Positions 7,907 through 15,921 of a DNA stretch of 36,892 nt are shown here, one piece after another. The stretch comes from Paracoccaceae bacterium (GTDB lineage: Bacteria > Pseudomonadota > Alphaproteobacteria > Rhodobacterales > Rhodobacteraceae), in contig JABBAP010000060.1 in assembly GCA_018607905.1 (NCBI GenBank), forward strand, positions 5,046 to 41,937. The letters are read 5' to 3'. The notes under the pieces were generated by a model. It saw nothing but the letters and a program-made list of their open reading frames with translations, had not been told where the DNA came from and ran no database searches. The number at the start of each line of letters is the position of its first letter. Positions within the stretch are counted from its first letter, which is position 1. The position numbers and the translations under genes are program-made.

Positions 7907-7927
7907 AACCTGTGACAAACCGCACTG
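7907..7927 (+). promoter_or_regulatory. Shared upstream element, copy 1
   Basis: A 21-base segment, core GTGACAAACCGCACTG at 7912-7927, matches 19 of 21 bases with a segment at 9814-9834. It lies about 140 bases ahead of the 331-aa gene. It may be a -35-like region or an operator; no clear -10 was seen at 17 bases. Confidence 0.5.
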
Positions 7928-8069
7928 CGCGCACAGCGTTGTCCGTTTAACCTGCCACTATCAAAACACCAAAACTGGCGCTGCCGTTGACGATTCCCAT
8001 TGGTCCGAAACAGGCGTCAAGTTTTTGGAAATTTTCTGATTTAGGAACACAGCCTGAAAGGAGAATACA

Positions 8070-9065
8070 ATGGAGGCAACTTTTCAAGGTGCTGCACGAC
8101 CGCCCAGCCGAACACCGAAAACAAAGAAACCTGTCCGCATCATCCCAAACTGGCCGCCAAGCGGGGCCATCGCAGCACGAATTGCGAACAACGGCAATTT
8201 TTGGACCCATGCCCGTTCCGTTGGGCTCGAAAATCCGTGGGATTTGATTATTTTCAACTTCCAAACCGAAGATCCACTCGAAGTGAACTGGTATTTGCAA
8301 AAGGCAGTTGGGTGCTGGCTCGTCGGTCCCGCTGGTAATTTTGATTTTCAAGATGCTCTGACAAATGACGGCAAAGACGGCCTCATTTACATCCCACGCA
8401 ATGGCTGGAGACCGCCCGCGTCCTTTAAAAAGGGATCAGGCGCTGGAACGTTTATCATGGGTGTCCGCCATTCCGTCGCGGCAATTCTTCGGGATCTATC
8501 GGTCAAAATGCCAACCATCGCGTATGGCGCAACTGTTATGCGACCACAAGATTATCGAACCATTGCAGACCTTATTGATACAAATGTGGTATCCATAGAA
8601 ATCGACCCTGGGCTTGTTGGAAATGGCGGTTATAGCCCCGAAGACAAAGCAATAATTCTGAAACATATGCCGAGGATTGGAAATGCCAAGCACGCGGCCT
8701 CAATCGCCAACGAGGCCGTTCATGTCATCACCCACTATCGCGAAATCCCGCATGACGTTTTGCGAAATGAATACGTTTCTACTGTTGCGGGCGCCATCGC
8801 GATGGGCGTGACAAGCGAGCGTGTCTTGAACGAAAAAGTGAACCCCACAGATCATGAAAATTGGGGGTATTATTATTCCGGATGGGTGTGGATCAATCTG
8901 CTAAAACCAAAAGGAATTTGGCACTTACACCTCACTCAGCTCGACCAACAATTTGAACATCCTAATAATTCAACAACGCCGAATGCGTTCGCTGCATTGA
9001 AAGATTCAATGCGCGAAAACTATGGCAAAAAGGCAGGAACCACAAAAATACCACTGTGGGACTAG
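8070..9065 (+). CDS. Uncharacterised 331-aa protein with a degenerate HExxH-like motif
   Basis: I do not recognise this gene by name. The N-terminus is basic and proline-rich (about residues 8-32) with no signal peptide or TM segment. Residues 32-66 have a LysM-like feel (IAARIANN, ENPWDLIIFNF), followed by EVNWYLQKAVGC (about 71-82) and GLIYIPRNGW. The C-terminal half has a strand GGYSPEDKAIIL, then a helix with N214-E215-A-V-H218 and later E234 in RNEYVSTVAGA. That spacing matches gluzincin-like HExxH...E peptidases of secreted or effector proteins, with the first His replaced by Asn, so it may be inactive or use another ligand set. Start at 8070 is supported by AAAGGAGA. An upstream element is shared with the 61-aa gene at 9889. 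Function unknown. Confidence 0.8.
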   Translation: MEATFQGAARPPSRTPKTKKPVRIIPNWPPSGAIAARIANNGNFWTHARSVGLENPWDLIIFNFQTEDPLEVNWYLQKAVGCWLVGPAGNFDFQDALTNDGKDGLIYIPRNGWRPPASFKKGSGAGTFIMGVRHSVAAILRDLSVKMPTIAYGATVMRPQDYRTIADLIDTNVVSIEIDPGLVGNGGYSPEDKAIILKHMPRIGNAKHAASIANEAVHVITHYREIPHDVLRNEYVSTVAGAIAMGVTSERVLNEKVNPTDHENWGYYYSGWVWINLLKPKGIWHLHLTQLDQQFEHPNNSTTPNAFAALKDSMRENYGKKAGTTKIPLWD

Positions 9066-9140
9066 AATATCCGTTGCTCCCCTTTCCTTGAACTCCAGCC
9101 CCAAAGAACTATGCTTCTTCACTCTGGAAAGGACCAACCG

Positions 9141-9767
9141 ATGAAAACCGACAAAACCTCACGCCGTCGCCTGCTCGCTGGAATGGCAGGGGTTTTGGGC
9201 GCTTCGACCTTCGCCAGCAAAACCGCCGCAGCCGTCCTAACGCCTTCTGCATCTGAGGGCCCTTTTTACCCCCTGCCGTCGATGCGCACGCCGGACATCG
9301 ACAATGATTTGGTCAAAATCACGGGTCTGGTACAAGGCGCGGGCGGAGAGGTCTTCACCCTGCGCGGCACGATCACAAATCGCGACGGACACCCACGCGT
9401 CGGCCACCGGATCGAGATTTGGCAATGCGATTTGGATGGCAATTACCAGCACCCAAACGATCCGCGCAGCGCCAACTTTGACCCCGCCTTCCAAGGATTC
9501 GGCCACGACATCACCGATCAGAACGGCGCCTACGTCTTTCGCACCATCAAACCAGAGGTCTATCCCGGCCGCACACCCCACATCCACGTCAAGATTTTTG
9601 ACGGAGCCTCCGAGCTGCTCACCACGCAAATTTACGTCAAAGGCGACCCAGGAAACCCCCACGACAGCCTGTTCAAACGCATGTCAAAGGCCCACGCCGA
9701 CGCCGTTTCAATGGTATTTGTAAAAGGCGAGACAGGCCCAGAAGCGACGATCAACATCATCATCTGA
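9141..9767 (+). CDS. Exported intradiol ring-cleavage dioxygenase family protein
   Basis: This 208-aa protein belongs to the protocatechuate/catechol intradiol dioxygenase fold, which cleaves catechol rings between the hydroxyls using Fe(III). The four expected ligands are visible: Tyr102 in DGNYQHP, Tyr141 in VYPGRTPHIH, His147 and His149. An SEGPFYPLP segment (about 38-46) is also typical. Unlike cytosolic PcaG/PcaH it starts with a twin-arginine signal, SRRRLLAG followed by a hydrophobic stretch to about residue 31, so it is probably exported folded. Start at 9141 is preceded by AAAGGA; the frame to 9111 has no such support. No other aromatic-catabolism gene is nearby, so the substrate is unknown. 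Confidence 0.87.
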   Translation: MKTDKTSRRRLLAGMAGVLGASTFASKTAAAVLTPSASEGPFYPLPSMRTPDIDNDLVKITGLVQGAGGEVFTLRGTITNRDGHPRVGHRIEIWQCDLDGNYQHPNDPRSANFDPAFQGFGHDITDQNGAYVFRTIKPEVYPGRTPHIHVKIFDGASELLTTQIYVKGDPGNPHDSLFKRMSKAHADAVSMVFVKGETGPEATINIII

Positions 9768-9813
9768 CCCTACCCGTTGGCCACGATTTCCACAGAAATT
9801 CGAAAAACTTCAA

Positions 9814-9834
9814 AACCCGTGACAAATCGCACTG
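9814..9834 (+). promoter_or_regulatory. Shared upstream element, copy 2
   Basis: A 21-base segment, core GTGACAAATCGCACTG at 9819-9834, differs from copy 1 (7907-7927) at only two positions. It is about 55 bases ahead of the 61-aa gene. If GTGACA is a -35, the hexamer 17 bases on is CATTAC, a weak -10. Confidence 0.5.
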
Positions 9835-9888
9835 TGGTGCGCATTACCGCGATCTAGTCTGACCTTAGCAACAGCAAAGGAACACGAC

Positions 9889-10074
9889 ATGGCCGATGAA
9901 TTTGAATTTCGCAGCACGAAAAGCACTGACCCAGAAGAAACGTATTTAGAATTCGAACTTAAGAACGTGACAGTTTCGAGTTACAACACCGGCAGCAGCA
10001 CGGAGAGCAAACCTGTTGATGAGTTCCACGCAAAGGAAACCGCGCCAGATTTCTTCGACGACTTTTTATTCTAA
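9889..10074 (+). CDS. 61-aa protein resembling the C-terminal strands of Hcp
   Basis: The ATG follows AAAGGA at a good distance, and the frame ends before a strong terminator at 10117-10148, so this is a convincing small gene. The segment TYLEFELKNVTVSSYNTGSS (about residues 18-37) strongly recalls the late strands of Hcp, the hexameric tube protein of type VI secretion, where a YL..TLK.V.VSS.STGGS pattern is typical. The product is far shorter than Hcp (about 160 aa) and lacks the N-terminal barrel half. It ends in an acidic, aromatic tail FFDDFLF. No tss/vgrG genes are in the window. It could be a remnant, a domesticated fragment or chance similarity. It shares an upstream element with the 331-aa gene at 8070. 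Confidence 0.7.
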   Translation: MADEFEFRSTKSTDPEETYLEFELKNVTVSSYNTGSSTESKPVDEFHAKETAPDFFDDFLF

Positions 10075-10116
10075 GCAATCTCCCCCAAGAATGTGTTTTT
10101 TGATGCACGTTCGATC

Positions 10117-10148
10117 GAAGCGGTGACGTCTCTCCCCGTCACCGCTTC
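10117..10148. terminator. Strong hairpin terminator between convergent genes
   Basis: An 11-bp perfect stem (GAAGCGGTGAC at 10117-10127, GTCACCGCTTC at 10138-10148) with a 10-nt loop lies 43 bases after the 61-aa gene and about 47 bases before the stop of the opposite-strand operon. It probably serves both directions. The downstream U-tract is weak. Confidence 0.7.
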
Positions 10149-10194
10149 CAAATCTTCTCAACAAACACGATATTTTTGCCCGCGGACGGCGGCG

Positions 10195-12276
10195 CTACCG
10201 CCCCTCAAAGCGCCATGCCGCAACCATCAACCCCGCCACCAGCATCAGTAAAACCCAAGCAGGCAGCACAGGGGTCTGGCGAATATCCGTCGCCAAATAG
10301 GCATTGCGCGGTGTCACGCCCAACCAGCCACGCCCCGCCGCAGATCGCCCTGCACGCACACTGCGCAATCGGGGCTCGCTAACGTCTTCCAACCGCAACA
10401 CACCACCGCCCGTGGCCGTCAAAATCGGCTCCAGAATATCCGCGCTCGCCATTGTCTGTTCAAATTCGCGCGGCGCAGTTGGGCCAACGGCAATCACCGC
10501 ATCCAGCTCGCCGTCGCTTAGCCGATACAGCCCGTTTTCTTCGCCTTCAAACTCCGCTGTCCAACGCCCCGGCGACGCCTCGCTTGTTTCCAACTCCACC
10601 ACGTTTCCATCTGGGCCCGTCACGCTTATCGCGCCACGTTCGGGCGCCAGTGAGCGCCGTGTCACCGTCACCGTATTTCCCTGAACCACCGCCGAAATGC
10701 GTTCTTCTTCCAGCTCGGGTTCTTTCATCGTCCAATGGGCCAAACGGCGCAGCATTTCCAACTGCGGGCCGCCCCCTTCAAACCCACGCGACCACAGCCA
10801 TGCATGATCTGACAACAACATCGCAATGCGGCCTTCATCCACGCGGTCCAGCACCAACAACGGCTTGCCATCAGCCCCCGTCATCACAACGTGGCCCTTG
10901 CTTGCCTCGGTATCAATCAGGCGGAACCAACGCCCCCAACCGGGCGTGCCATCCTCCGCCGTCGGGTTTGGCGCGAAGGTATCCAACCCCTCTGTCACGG
11001 GATGTCGCTGCCCCAATTCCGAAATCATCGGCGTGAACCCGCGCTCAATCACCTGCGCCGTTGGCTTGGCGGGCAACACCTCGTTTAGCGGCGTGCGCGC
11101 AATGCTCTCCACACCCCCGAACGCAGGGCCAGAGGCCACTAAAACCGCGCCCCCACGTCGCACATAATCCGCAACATTCGCCATGTAGCGATTGGGCAAA
11201 ATCCCGCGACGGCGATAGCGATCAAAGATGATCAGATCAAACTCGTCGATCTTTTCCAGAAACAATTCCCGCGTCGGAAACGCAATCAACGACAGCTCGC
11301 GCACAGGCACGCCGTCTTGTTTATCAGGGCTACGCAGGATGGTGAAATGCACCAAATCCACCGCTGTGTCCGATTTCAGCAAATTGCGCCACGTGCGTTC
11401 CCCAGCGTGCGGTTCGCCCGAAACCAGCAGCACCCGCAACCGATCCCGCACGCCGTTCACGGATAAAACCGCACCATTGTTGCGATCCGTCAACTCGCCC
11501 TCTTCGGGCACAACCTGAAACTGCAACACATTCAATCCACCGTGGGGCAGCGTTAGCGGCAGCTCAAATTGTCGCCCAACCTCCACCACAAATTCCTTTG
11601 CCGCGTCCCCATCAATGGAAATGCGCAGTTTGGCTGACCCCGCCACGGCCGCAGGCACCGCGCCTTGATCTTCGACCCGCAAAAACAACGTCACAGGCTC
11701 GCCCACAATCGCAAACGCAGGCGCATTCGTGATCACCAATCGGCGGTCCCAATCATCGTTTTCGCCCGTCAAAACCACATGAACAGGTGCGGGAAACGCC
11801 TCCAGCATCTTGGAATCGTGTACCTGCCCGTCCGTCACCAAAATCGCACCCGCGATACGGCTTTCGGCCACTTCACTTGCCGCTTTCGCCAACGCGGTCA
11901 GGATCATCGAGCCATCATCCGCTGCATTTGGATCGTTCTCAACCTCAACCACACGGGTTTCAAAATCTTTGAGCGAACCAATCTCCGCTTGCAGCGAAGC
12001 AACACCTTTTTCGATCTGCGCAGGGCGCACGTCAACCGATTGGCTTTCTGTTTTATCGACAACAACAAAAACGATATTGGACAGGTTTTCACGTTCTTCT
12101 TGGCGAAACACAGGCTGCGCCAATGCGGCCATCAAAACGGCCAATCCCGCCAATCGCAACCACCAGCCAGAAAGCCCGCGCCAAATCGCCAGCAGCACAA
12201 AAAGCACCGCAATCGCGGCGCAAACGATCAATACAGGCTGCGGAATAAGCGGCGTAAAGGCGATATCGAAATCCAT
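10195..12276 (-). CDS. Large membrane-anchored protein with glutamine-amidotransferase-like domain
   Basis: This 693-aa protein has two N-terminal TM helices (about residues 14-32 and 37-56), a large soluble region and a C-terminal TM helix (about 668-687). The first soluble part resembles a VWA-like fold (NIVFVVVDKTESQSVD, and AILVTDGQVHD). A later block, LRVLLVSGEPHAGERTWRNLL through DLIIFDRYRRRGILP and YVRRGGAVLVASGPAF, has the shape of a class I glutamine-amidotransferase-like fold, but no catalytic Cys is seen at the expected elbow. It starts one base after the stop of the DUF4159 gene, so it is the last gene of the MoxR operon. The family is usual in alphaproteobacteria and its role is unknown, presumably an envelope complex with its neighbours. 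Confidence 0.85.
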   Translation of the reverse strand: MDFDIAFTPLIPQPVLIVCAAIAVLFVLLAIWRGLSGWWLRLAGLAVLMAALAQPVFRQEERENLSNIVFVVVDKTESQSVDVRPAQIEKGVASLQAEIGSLKDFETRVVEVENDPNAADDGSMILTALAKAASEVAESRIAGAILVTDGQVHDSKMLEAFPAPVHVVLTGENDDWDRRLVITNAPAFAIVGEPVTLFLRVEDQGAVPAAVAGSAKLRISIDGDAAKEFVVEVGRQFELPLTLPHGGLNVLQFQVVPEEGELTDRNNGAVLSVNGVRDRLRVLLVSGEPHAGERTWRNLLKSDTAVDLVHFTILRSPDKQDGVPVRELSLIAFPTRELFLEKIDEFDLIIFDRYRRRGILPNRYMANVADYVRRGGAVLVASGPAFGGVESIARTPLNEVLPAKPTAQVIERGFTPMISELGQRHPVTEGLDTFAPNPTAEDGTPGWGRWFRLIDTEASKGHVVMTGADGKPLLVLDRVDEGRIAMLLSDHAWLWSRGFEGGGPQLEMLRRLAHWTMKEPELEEERISAVVQGNTVTVTRRSLAPERGAISVTGPDGNVVELETSEASPGRWTAEFEGEENGLYRLSDGELDAVIAVGPTAPREFEQTMASADILEPILTATGGGVLRLEDVSEPRLRSVRAGRSAAGRGWLGVTPRNAYLATDIRQTPVLPAWVLLMLVAGLMVAAWRFEGR

Positions 12277-12277
12277 G

Positions 12278-15034
12278 CTACTGCCCCAACCGATCCAACA
12301 GCGCAGGCACGTGCACCTGATCTGATTTGTAATTGCCCGTCAGCACATGCATCACCAAATTCACGCCAAAGCGGATGGCAATTTCGCGCTGCCGCTCGCC
12401 TTGTGATCCGCGCCCAACAGGAAACAAAAACCGCCCGTTTTCGCCAATCGCCCACGCACTCGCCCAGTCATTGCCACCAATCACAACGGGGGTCACACCG
12501 TCGTTCAAATTGCGAAACGGCATACCTTCTAACTGCTCTGCATCAGGGGGCGCGGCCTCAACCCAAACATCGGCATTGGCATAGCGGCCTGGAAAATCTT
12601 GCAGCAAATAAAACGTTCGCGTCAAAACGTGATCTTGGGGCACAGGTTCCAGCGACGGAATATCCAAACTGCGCGCAATCGTCTGCAACCGCTTGCCGTT
12701 GGGCGTTCCACCAGAAAGACTGCGGCCAATATTGGCGTCGCGCGTGTCAAACAGGATCATCCCGCCACCGCGCAAAAACGCATTCACCCGCTCCATCGCG
12801 CGGTCCGAAGGCACGTTTTGCGTGTCCGAAACGGGCCAGTACAAAAACGGATACAGCGATAATTCACCCGTTTCCAAATTCACCGCAACAGGGGCAACGG
12901 GCTCGATGCTTGTACGGCGAAACAGTTCCGTCGAAAGCCCCAGCAACCCCGCGCGCGAAACCTCATCCAGCTTTGAATTTCCCGTTTCAACATAGGCCAA
13001 TACCGTATTGTTCGCCGCGTTCAAAATCGCCGCCTCATCCTGCGCATCTGCAGGCTGAACAGGCAAAACCGCAAGCGCCAATGCCGCGATCGCACCGCGC
13101 ATCCACAAGCGCCCGCCAACCAGCAACGTCGCCAAAACATCTATGCACAGCAACGCCAGCGCGGCCATCAACAACCACGCCTGCAACGGCTGTTCCTCTG
13201 ATCGCGTCAACGACAAAAAGTTCGTTCCGAGCGGCCAACCTGCCGCCTCCAACACGCGATCCTTGGCCACTGCATTCAGCGCCACACGCCGATCCCCGCT
13301 CACGTAAACGCCGGGCGGCATATCGTTGCCAAACACGCCGCTTGCCAACCGCGCGCCGTCCACCCCCGCCAACGCAGGGGCATCGCGCAACACGCCAAAT
13401 CCATCCAAAACCTGCTCAGGAACCCAGATCGTTCCTTCCAGCTCTGCCGCGTCCAAATCAGACGTTCGCGCCGAGATTGCCAAGCGTTCCAGCAACTGCA
13501 CAAACAGGCCCGACAACGGCAGCGATGACCATTCCGCATTCGCCGTGACATGGAATAAAACTACGCGCCCCGCACCCTGATCTTTGCCCGTCACCAACGG
13601 CGTTCCATCCGCAAGATTAGCCAAAACCCGCTCTGCCAAATTTGGGTCAGGCTGCGCCATGACCTGGCTTTCAACAAAAACGTCATTTGGCACATCTAAC
13701 CCGAAAAACGGGCTGTTTTCAGGGAACTCTTGCAGCGCCTTGGGCGATCCCCAGCTCATCGCGCCGCCAACATTTCGCCCACCAGCGCGCAATCGCACAG
13801 GTAGCAATGGATCCTCGCTCGATTGGCCGATTCCACTCGCGGCCAGTCGTGGCCCCGCAAAGCGAACCAACATGCCGCCGCCTTCGACCCATTCTAGAAC
13901 TGCGCGGTTTTCTTGCGTCGACATTTCACCAACATCCGCCAAAATAATCACATCAGGATTGGCCTGCAAACTGTCTGTGAAATCCGCTTCGATCACATCC
14001 GCGGTCGGAACCAACGCCTTGCGCAAAAAATGCAACGGCGAGACCAGAACCGCGCCCTCTTGCTCGGTTCCGCCACCAATCAACGCCACTTTGCGCCGCT
14101 GAATGCTGTCATCCGTCACCACAACCGCACCCGCAGATCGCACACCATCCATTACCACACGCTTCACCCGATTGCGCAGCTCGGACGGCAATTCAATCGC
14201 CAACTCCACCTCGCGCGCACCTTCATCAAGCGCACCCTCAGCCCGCGCCAGTGATCGCGTAATCCCAGCAGGGTCAGGCCCTTCTGCCAGCACCGAAAAC
14301 GCACCAGAACCTGCAGCATCCAACCGCAATGCCGTCGTGCTCAGCGCCCCACTTTCAATGCCAATGCCGCGCAATGCAAAAACGGTTCCATCCGCCTCAA
14401 CCACACTCACGTCACCCTTTTCACCAAACGCCGCCATCAACTCCGCGCGACCCTCCCGCGCCAATCCATCCGACAACCACAGCGTTTCAAACGCCTCCGC
14501 CGTACCTGCCGCGCCGATCCAATCCGTGTAATTCGGCTCCCAAGCATTCGGCTCCAAGCCCTCGGCCTTGCTAATCCAATCACCCGCATTCACAAAATTC
14601 AGCGGCTTTTCCCCGCGCGGCCCGTCAGACAGCAAAACCACCGTCACAGGGCGCCCGTCCTGCACCGCAAATTGCAGCACCTCGTTCACCTTGTCCTGCC
14701 GCGCAGCCCAGCTTTGCGCGCTCGCCCAACTGCCATCCATCGTGATCAACAGCGGTGCGTTTCCCGCCACGCGATCCGTCGGGTTCAACACGGGTTGCGC
14801 AAACGCCAAAATCGCCGCTGCGATCGCGGCCATACGTAACAACAACAACCACCAAGGCGTGCGATCAGGGGTCGTTTCGCGATCTTCAAGCCCCAGCAGC
14901 AACGAAACCGCAGGGAACCGTCGCCGCAAGGGCGCAGGCGGCACGGCGCGCAGCAACCACCACAGGATCGGCAACGCCAGCAATCCCAGCAACAACGCAG
15001 GCACCAAAAATCCGAGCGATCCAAATGCAATCAT
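12278..15034 (-). CDS. BatA-like N-terminal domain plus DUF4159 membrane protein
   Basis: The 918-aa product begins MIAFGSLGFLVPALLLGLLA, the aerotolerance-regulator (BatA) N-terminal segment, with a TM helix, the PLRRRFPAV motif and a second TM helix around residues 60-80. A VWA-like region follows (LLITMDGSWASAQ, VTVVLLSDGPRGE). Two more TM helices lie near residues 625-665. The C-terminal DUF4159 domain starts around residue 690 with NTVLAYVETGN, then LYPFLYWPVSD, FLRGGGMILFDTRDAN and a final EIAIRFGVNLVMHVLTGNYKSDQVH. The ATG at 15034 overlaps the DUF58 stop as ATGA; the longer frame to 15106 runs inside DUF58 and is rejected. It likely forms a membrane complex with the MoxR ATPase. Confidence 0.92.
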   Translation of the reverse strand: MIAFGSLGFLVPALLLGLLALPILWWLLRAVPPAPLRRRFPAVSLLLGLEDRETTPDRTPWWLLLLRMAAIAAAILAFAQPVLNPTDRVAGNAPLLITMDGSWASAQSWAARQDKVNEVLQFAVQDGRPVTVVLLSDGPRGEKPLNFVNAGDWISKAEGLEPNAWEPNYTDWIGAAGTAEAFETLWLSDGLAREGRAELMAAFGEKGDVSVVEADGTVFALRGIGIESGALSTTALRLDAAGSGAFSVLAEGPDPAGITRSLARAEGALDEGAREVELAIELPSELRNRVKRVVMDGVRSAGAVVVTDDSIQRRKVALIGGGTEQEGAVLVSPLHFLRKALVPTADVIEADFTDSLQANPDVIILADVGEMSTQENRAVLEWVEGGGMLVRFAGPRLAASGIGQSSEDPLLPVRLRAGGRNVGGAMSWGSPKALQEFPENSPFFGLDVPNDVFVESQVMAQPDPNLAERVLANLADGTPLVTGKDQGAGRVVLFHVTANAEWSSLPLSGLFVQLLERLAISARTSDLDAAELEGTIWVPEQVLDGFGVLRDAPALAGVDGARLASGVFGNDMPPGVYVSGDRRVALNAVAKDRVLEAAGWPLGTNFLSLTRSEEQPLQAWLLMAALALLCIDVLATLLVGGRLWMRGAIAALALAVLPVQPADAQDEAAILNAANNTVLAYVETGNSKLDEVSRAGLLGLSTELFRRTSIEPVAPVAVNLETGELSLYPFLYWPVSDTQNVPSDRAMERVNAFLRGGGMILFDTRDANIGRSLSGGTPNGKRLQTIARSLDIPSLEPVPQDHVLTRTFYLLQDFPGRYANADVWVEAAPPDAEQLEGMPFRNLNDGVTPVVIGGNDWASAWAIGENGRFLFPVGRGSQGERQREIAIRFGVNLVMHVLTGNYKSDQVHVPALLDRLGQ

Positions 15035-15921
15035 CGTGCTGGCCCCGCAATCGCATTGTGAATCCACATCAGCGCGCTCTGCGCTGGCTGATCCGTATGA
15101 TGGCACAGATACATCCAGCCTGTACGCCGCGCCAGCGCCTCTAACTGGTCTTTGCGCTCTGCCAAGCGTTCCAGATAATCATCGCGCAACGCTTTGGCAC
15201 GACGTGTTTCAAAGCTCAGACCACCGCCCATGCTTTCAAAAATCGTACGCCCATCAAAGGGAAAACTTTCCTCGCTCGGGTCTAGCACCTGCACCAAACA
15301 TCCCTGCACCCGCTGATCCGCCGCACGGCTTAACGCTGCGATCACGCTCTCCCAGTCGCCCAGAAAATCGCTAATCAGCAGCGCCCGATTGCCCCGGACC
15401 ATTTCTTTGTTCGGCGGCACACCGTAATCATCGGATGCAGTTTCAACCAACCGCATCGCCATCTTGGTCAACTGACCACGGCCATGTTTGGGGGGTTGCG
15501 GGTCTTCCATCAACCCAACGCTTTCGCCTCCCTTCGCTAGCAAAATCGCCGCTGCCAAGCCCAGTATCCGCGCGCGCTCGCCCTTTAGCGGTAAATCCTT
15601 GTCGCCGCGATATTGCATGGATGCCGAACGATCGACCCACAAATGCACAGCCTGCAAGTTCTGCCATTCCATCTGGCGCACAAAATGCGCATCGGCCCGC
15701 GCCGATCTGCGCCAATCAATTTCGCGCAGCGGATCACCCGCCGTGGCTGGTCGGTATTGCCAAAACTCATCCCCCGGCCCTGCACGTCTGCGCCCATGGG
15801 CACCCAAAGAAATCGTCGCCGCCAATTGGTCCGCGCCCGCCATAAGCGCAGGAAATCCGACCGCGGCCTCCTCGGCGTCACGGCGTAATTGGTCTGGCGT
15901 TATTTGGGCGGCGTCATTCAC
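15031..15921 (-). CDS. DUF58 domain protein
   Basis: This 296-aa soluble protein carries the DUF58 signature: GDEFWQYRPATAGDPLREI followed by DWRRSARADAHFVRQ (about residues 50-85). A VWA-like strand LWVDRSASMQYRG (about 94-106) follows, with the D-x-S-x-S part of a MIDAS metal site, and LLISDFLGDWE further on. DUF58 proteins are almost always encoded next to MoxR ATPases and are thought to be their clients or partners. It overlaps MoxR at its start (4 bases) and the DUF4159 gene at its end (4 bases), so the three are probably made together. The exact role is not established. Confidence 0.92.
   Translation of the reverse strand: MNDAAQITPDQLRRDAEEAAVGFPALMAGADQLAATISLGAHGRRRAGPGDEFWQYRPATAGDPLREIDWRRSARADAHFVRQMEWQNLQAVHLWVDRSASMQYRGDKDLPLKGERARILGLAAAILLAKGGESVGLMEDPQPPKHGRGQLTKMAMRLVETASDDYGVPPNKEMVRGNRALLISDFLGDWESVIAALSRAADQRVQGCLVQVLDPSEESFPFDGRTIFESMGGGLSFETRRAKALRDDYLERLAERKDQLEALARRTGWMYLCHHTDQPAQSALMWIHNAIAGPAR

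Noticed and set aside
8070-10074. A complete type VI secretion locus
   Set aside because: Only an Hcp-like fragment and an effector-like protein are seen; no TssB/C, TssK, VgrG or ClpV genes are in the window.
11665-13548. Long 627-aa plus-strand frame opposite the MoxR operon
   Set aside because: Its product is a low-complexity, Pro/Arg/His-rich shadow of the well-supported minus-strand genes, with no ribosome site or domain.
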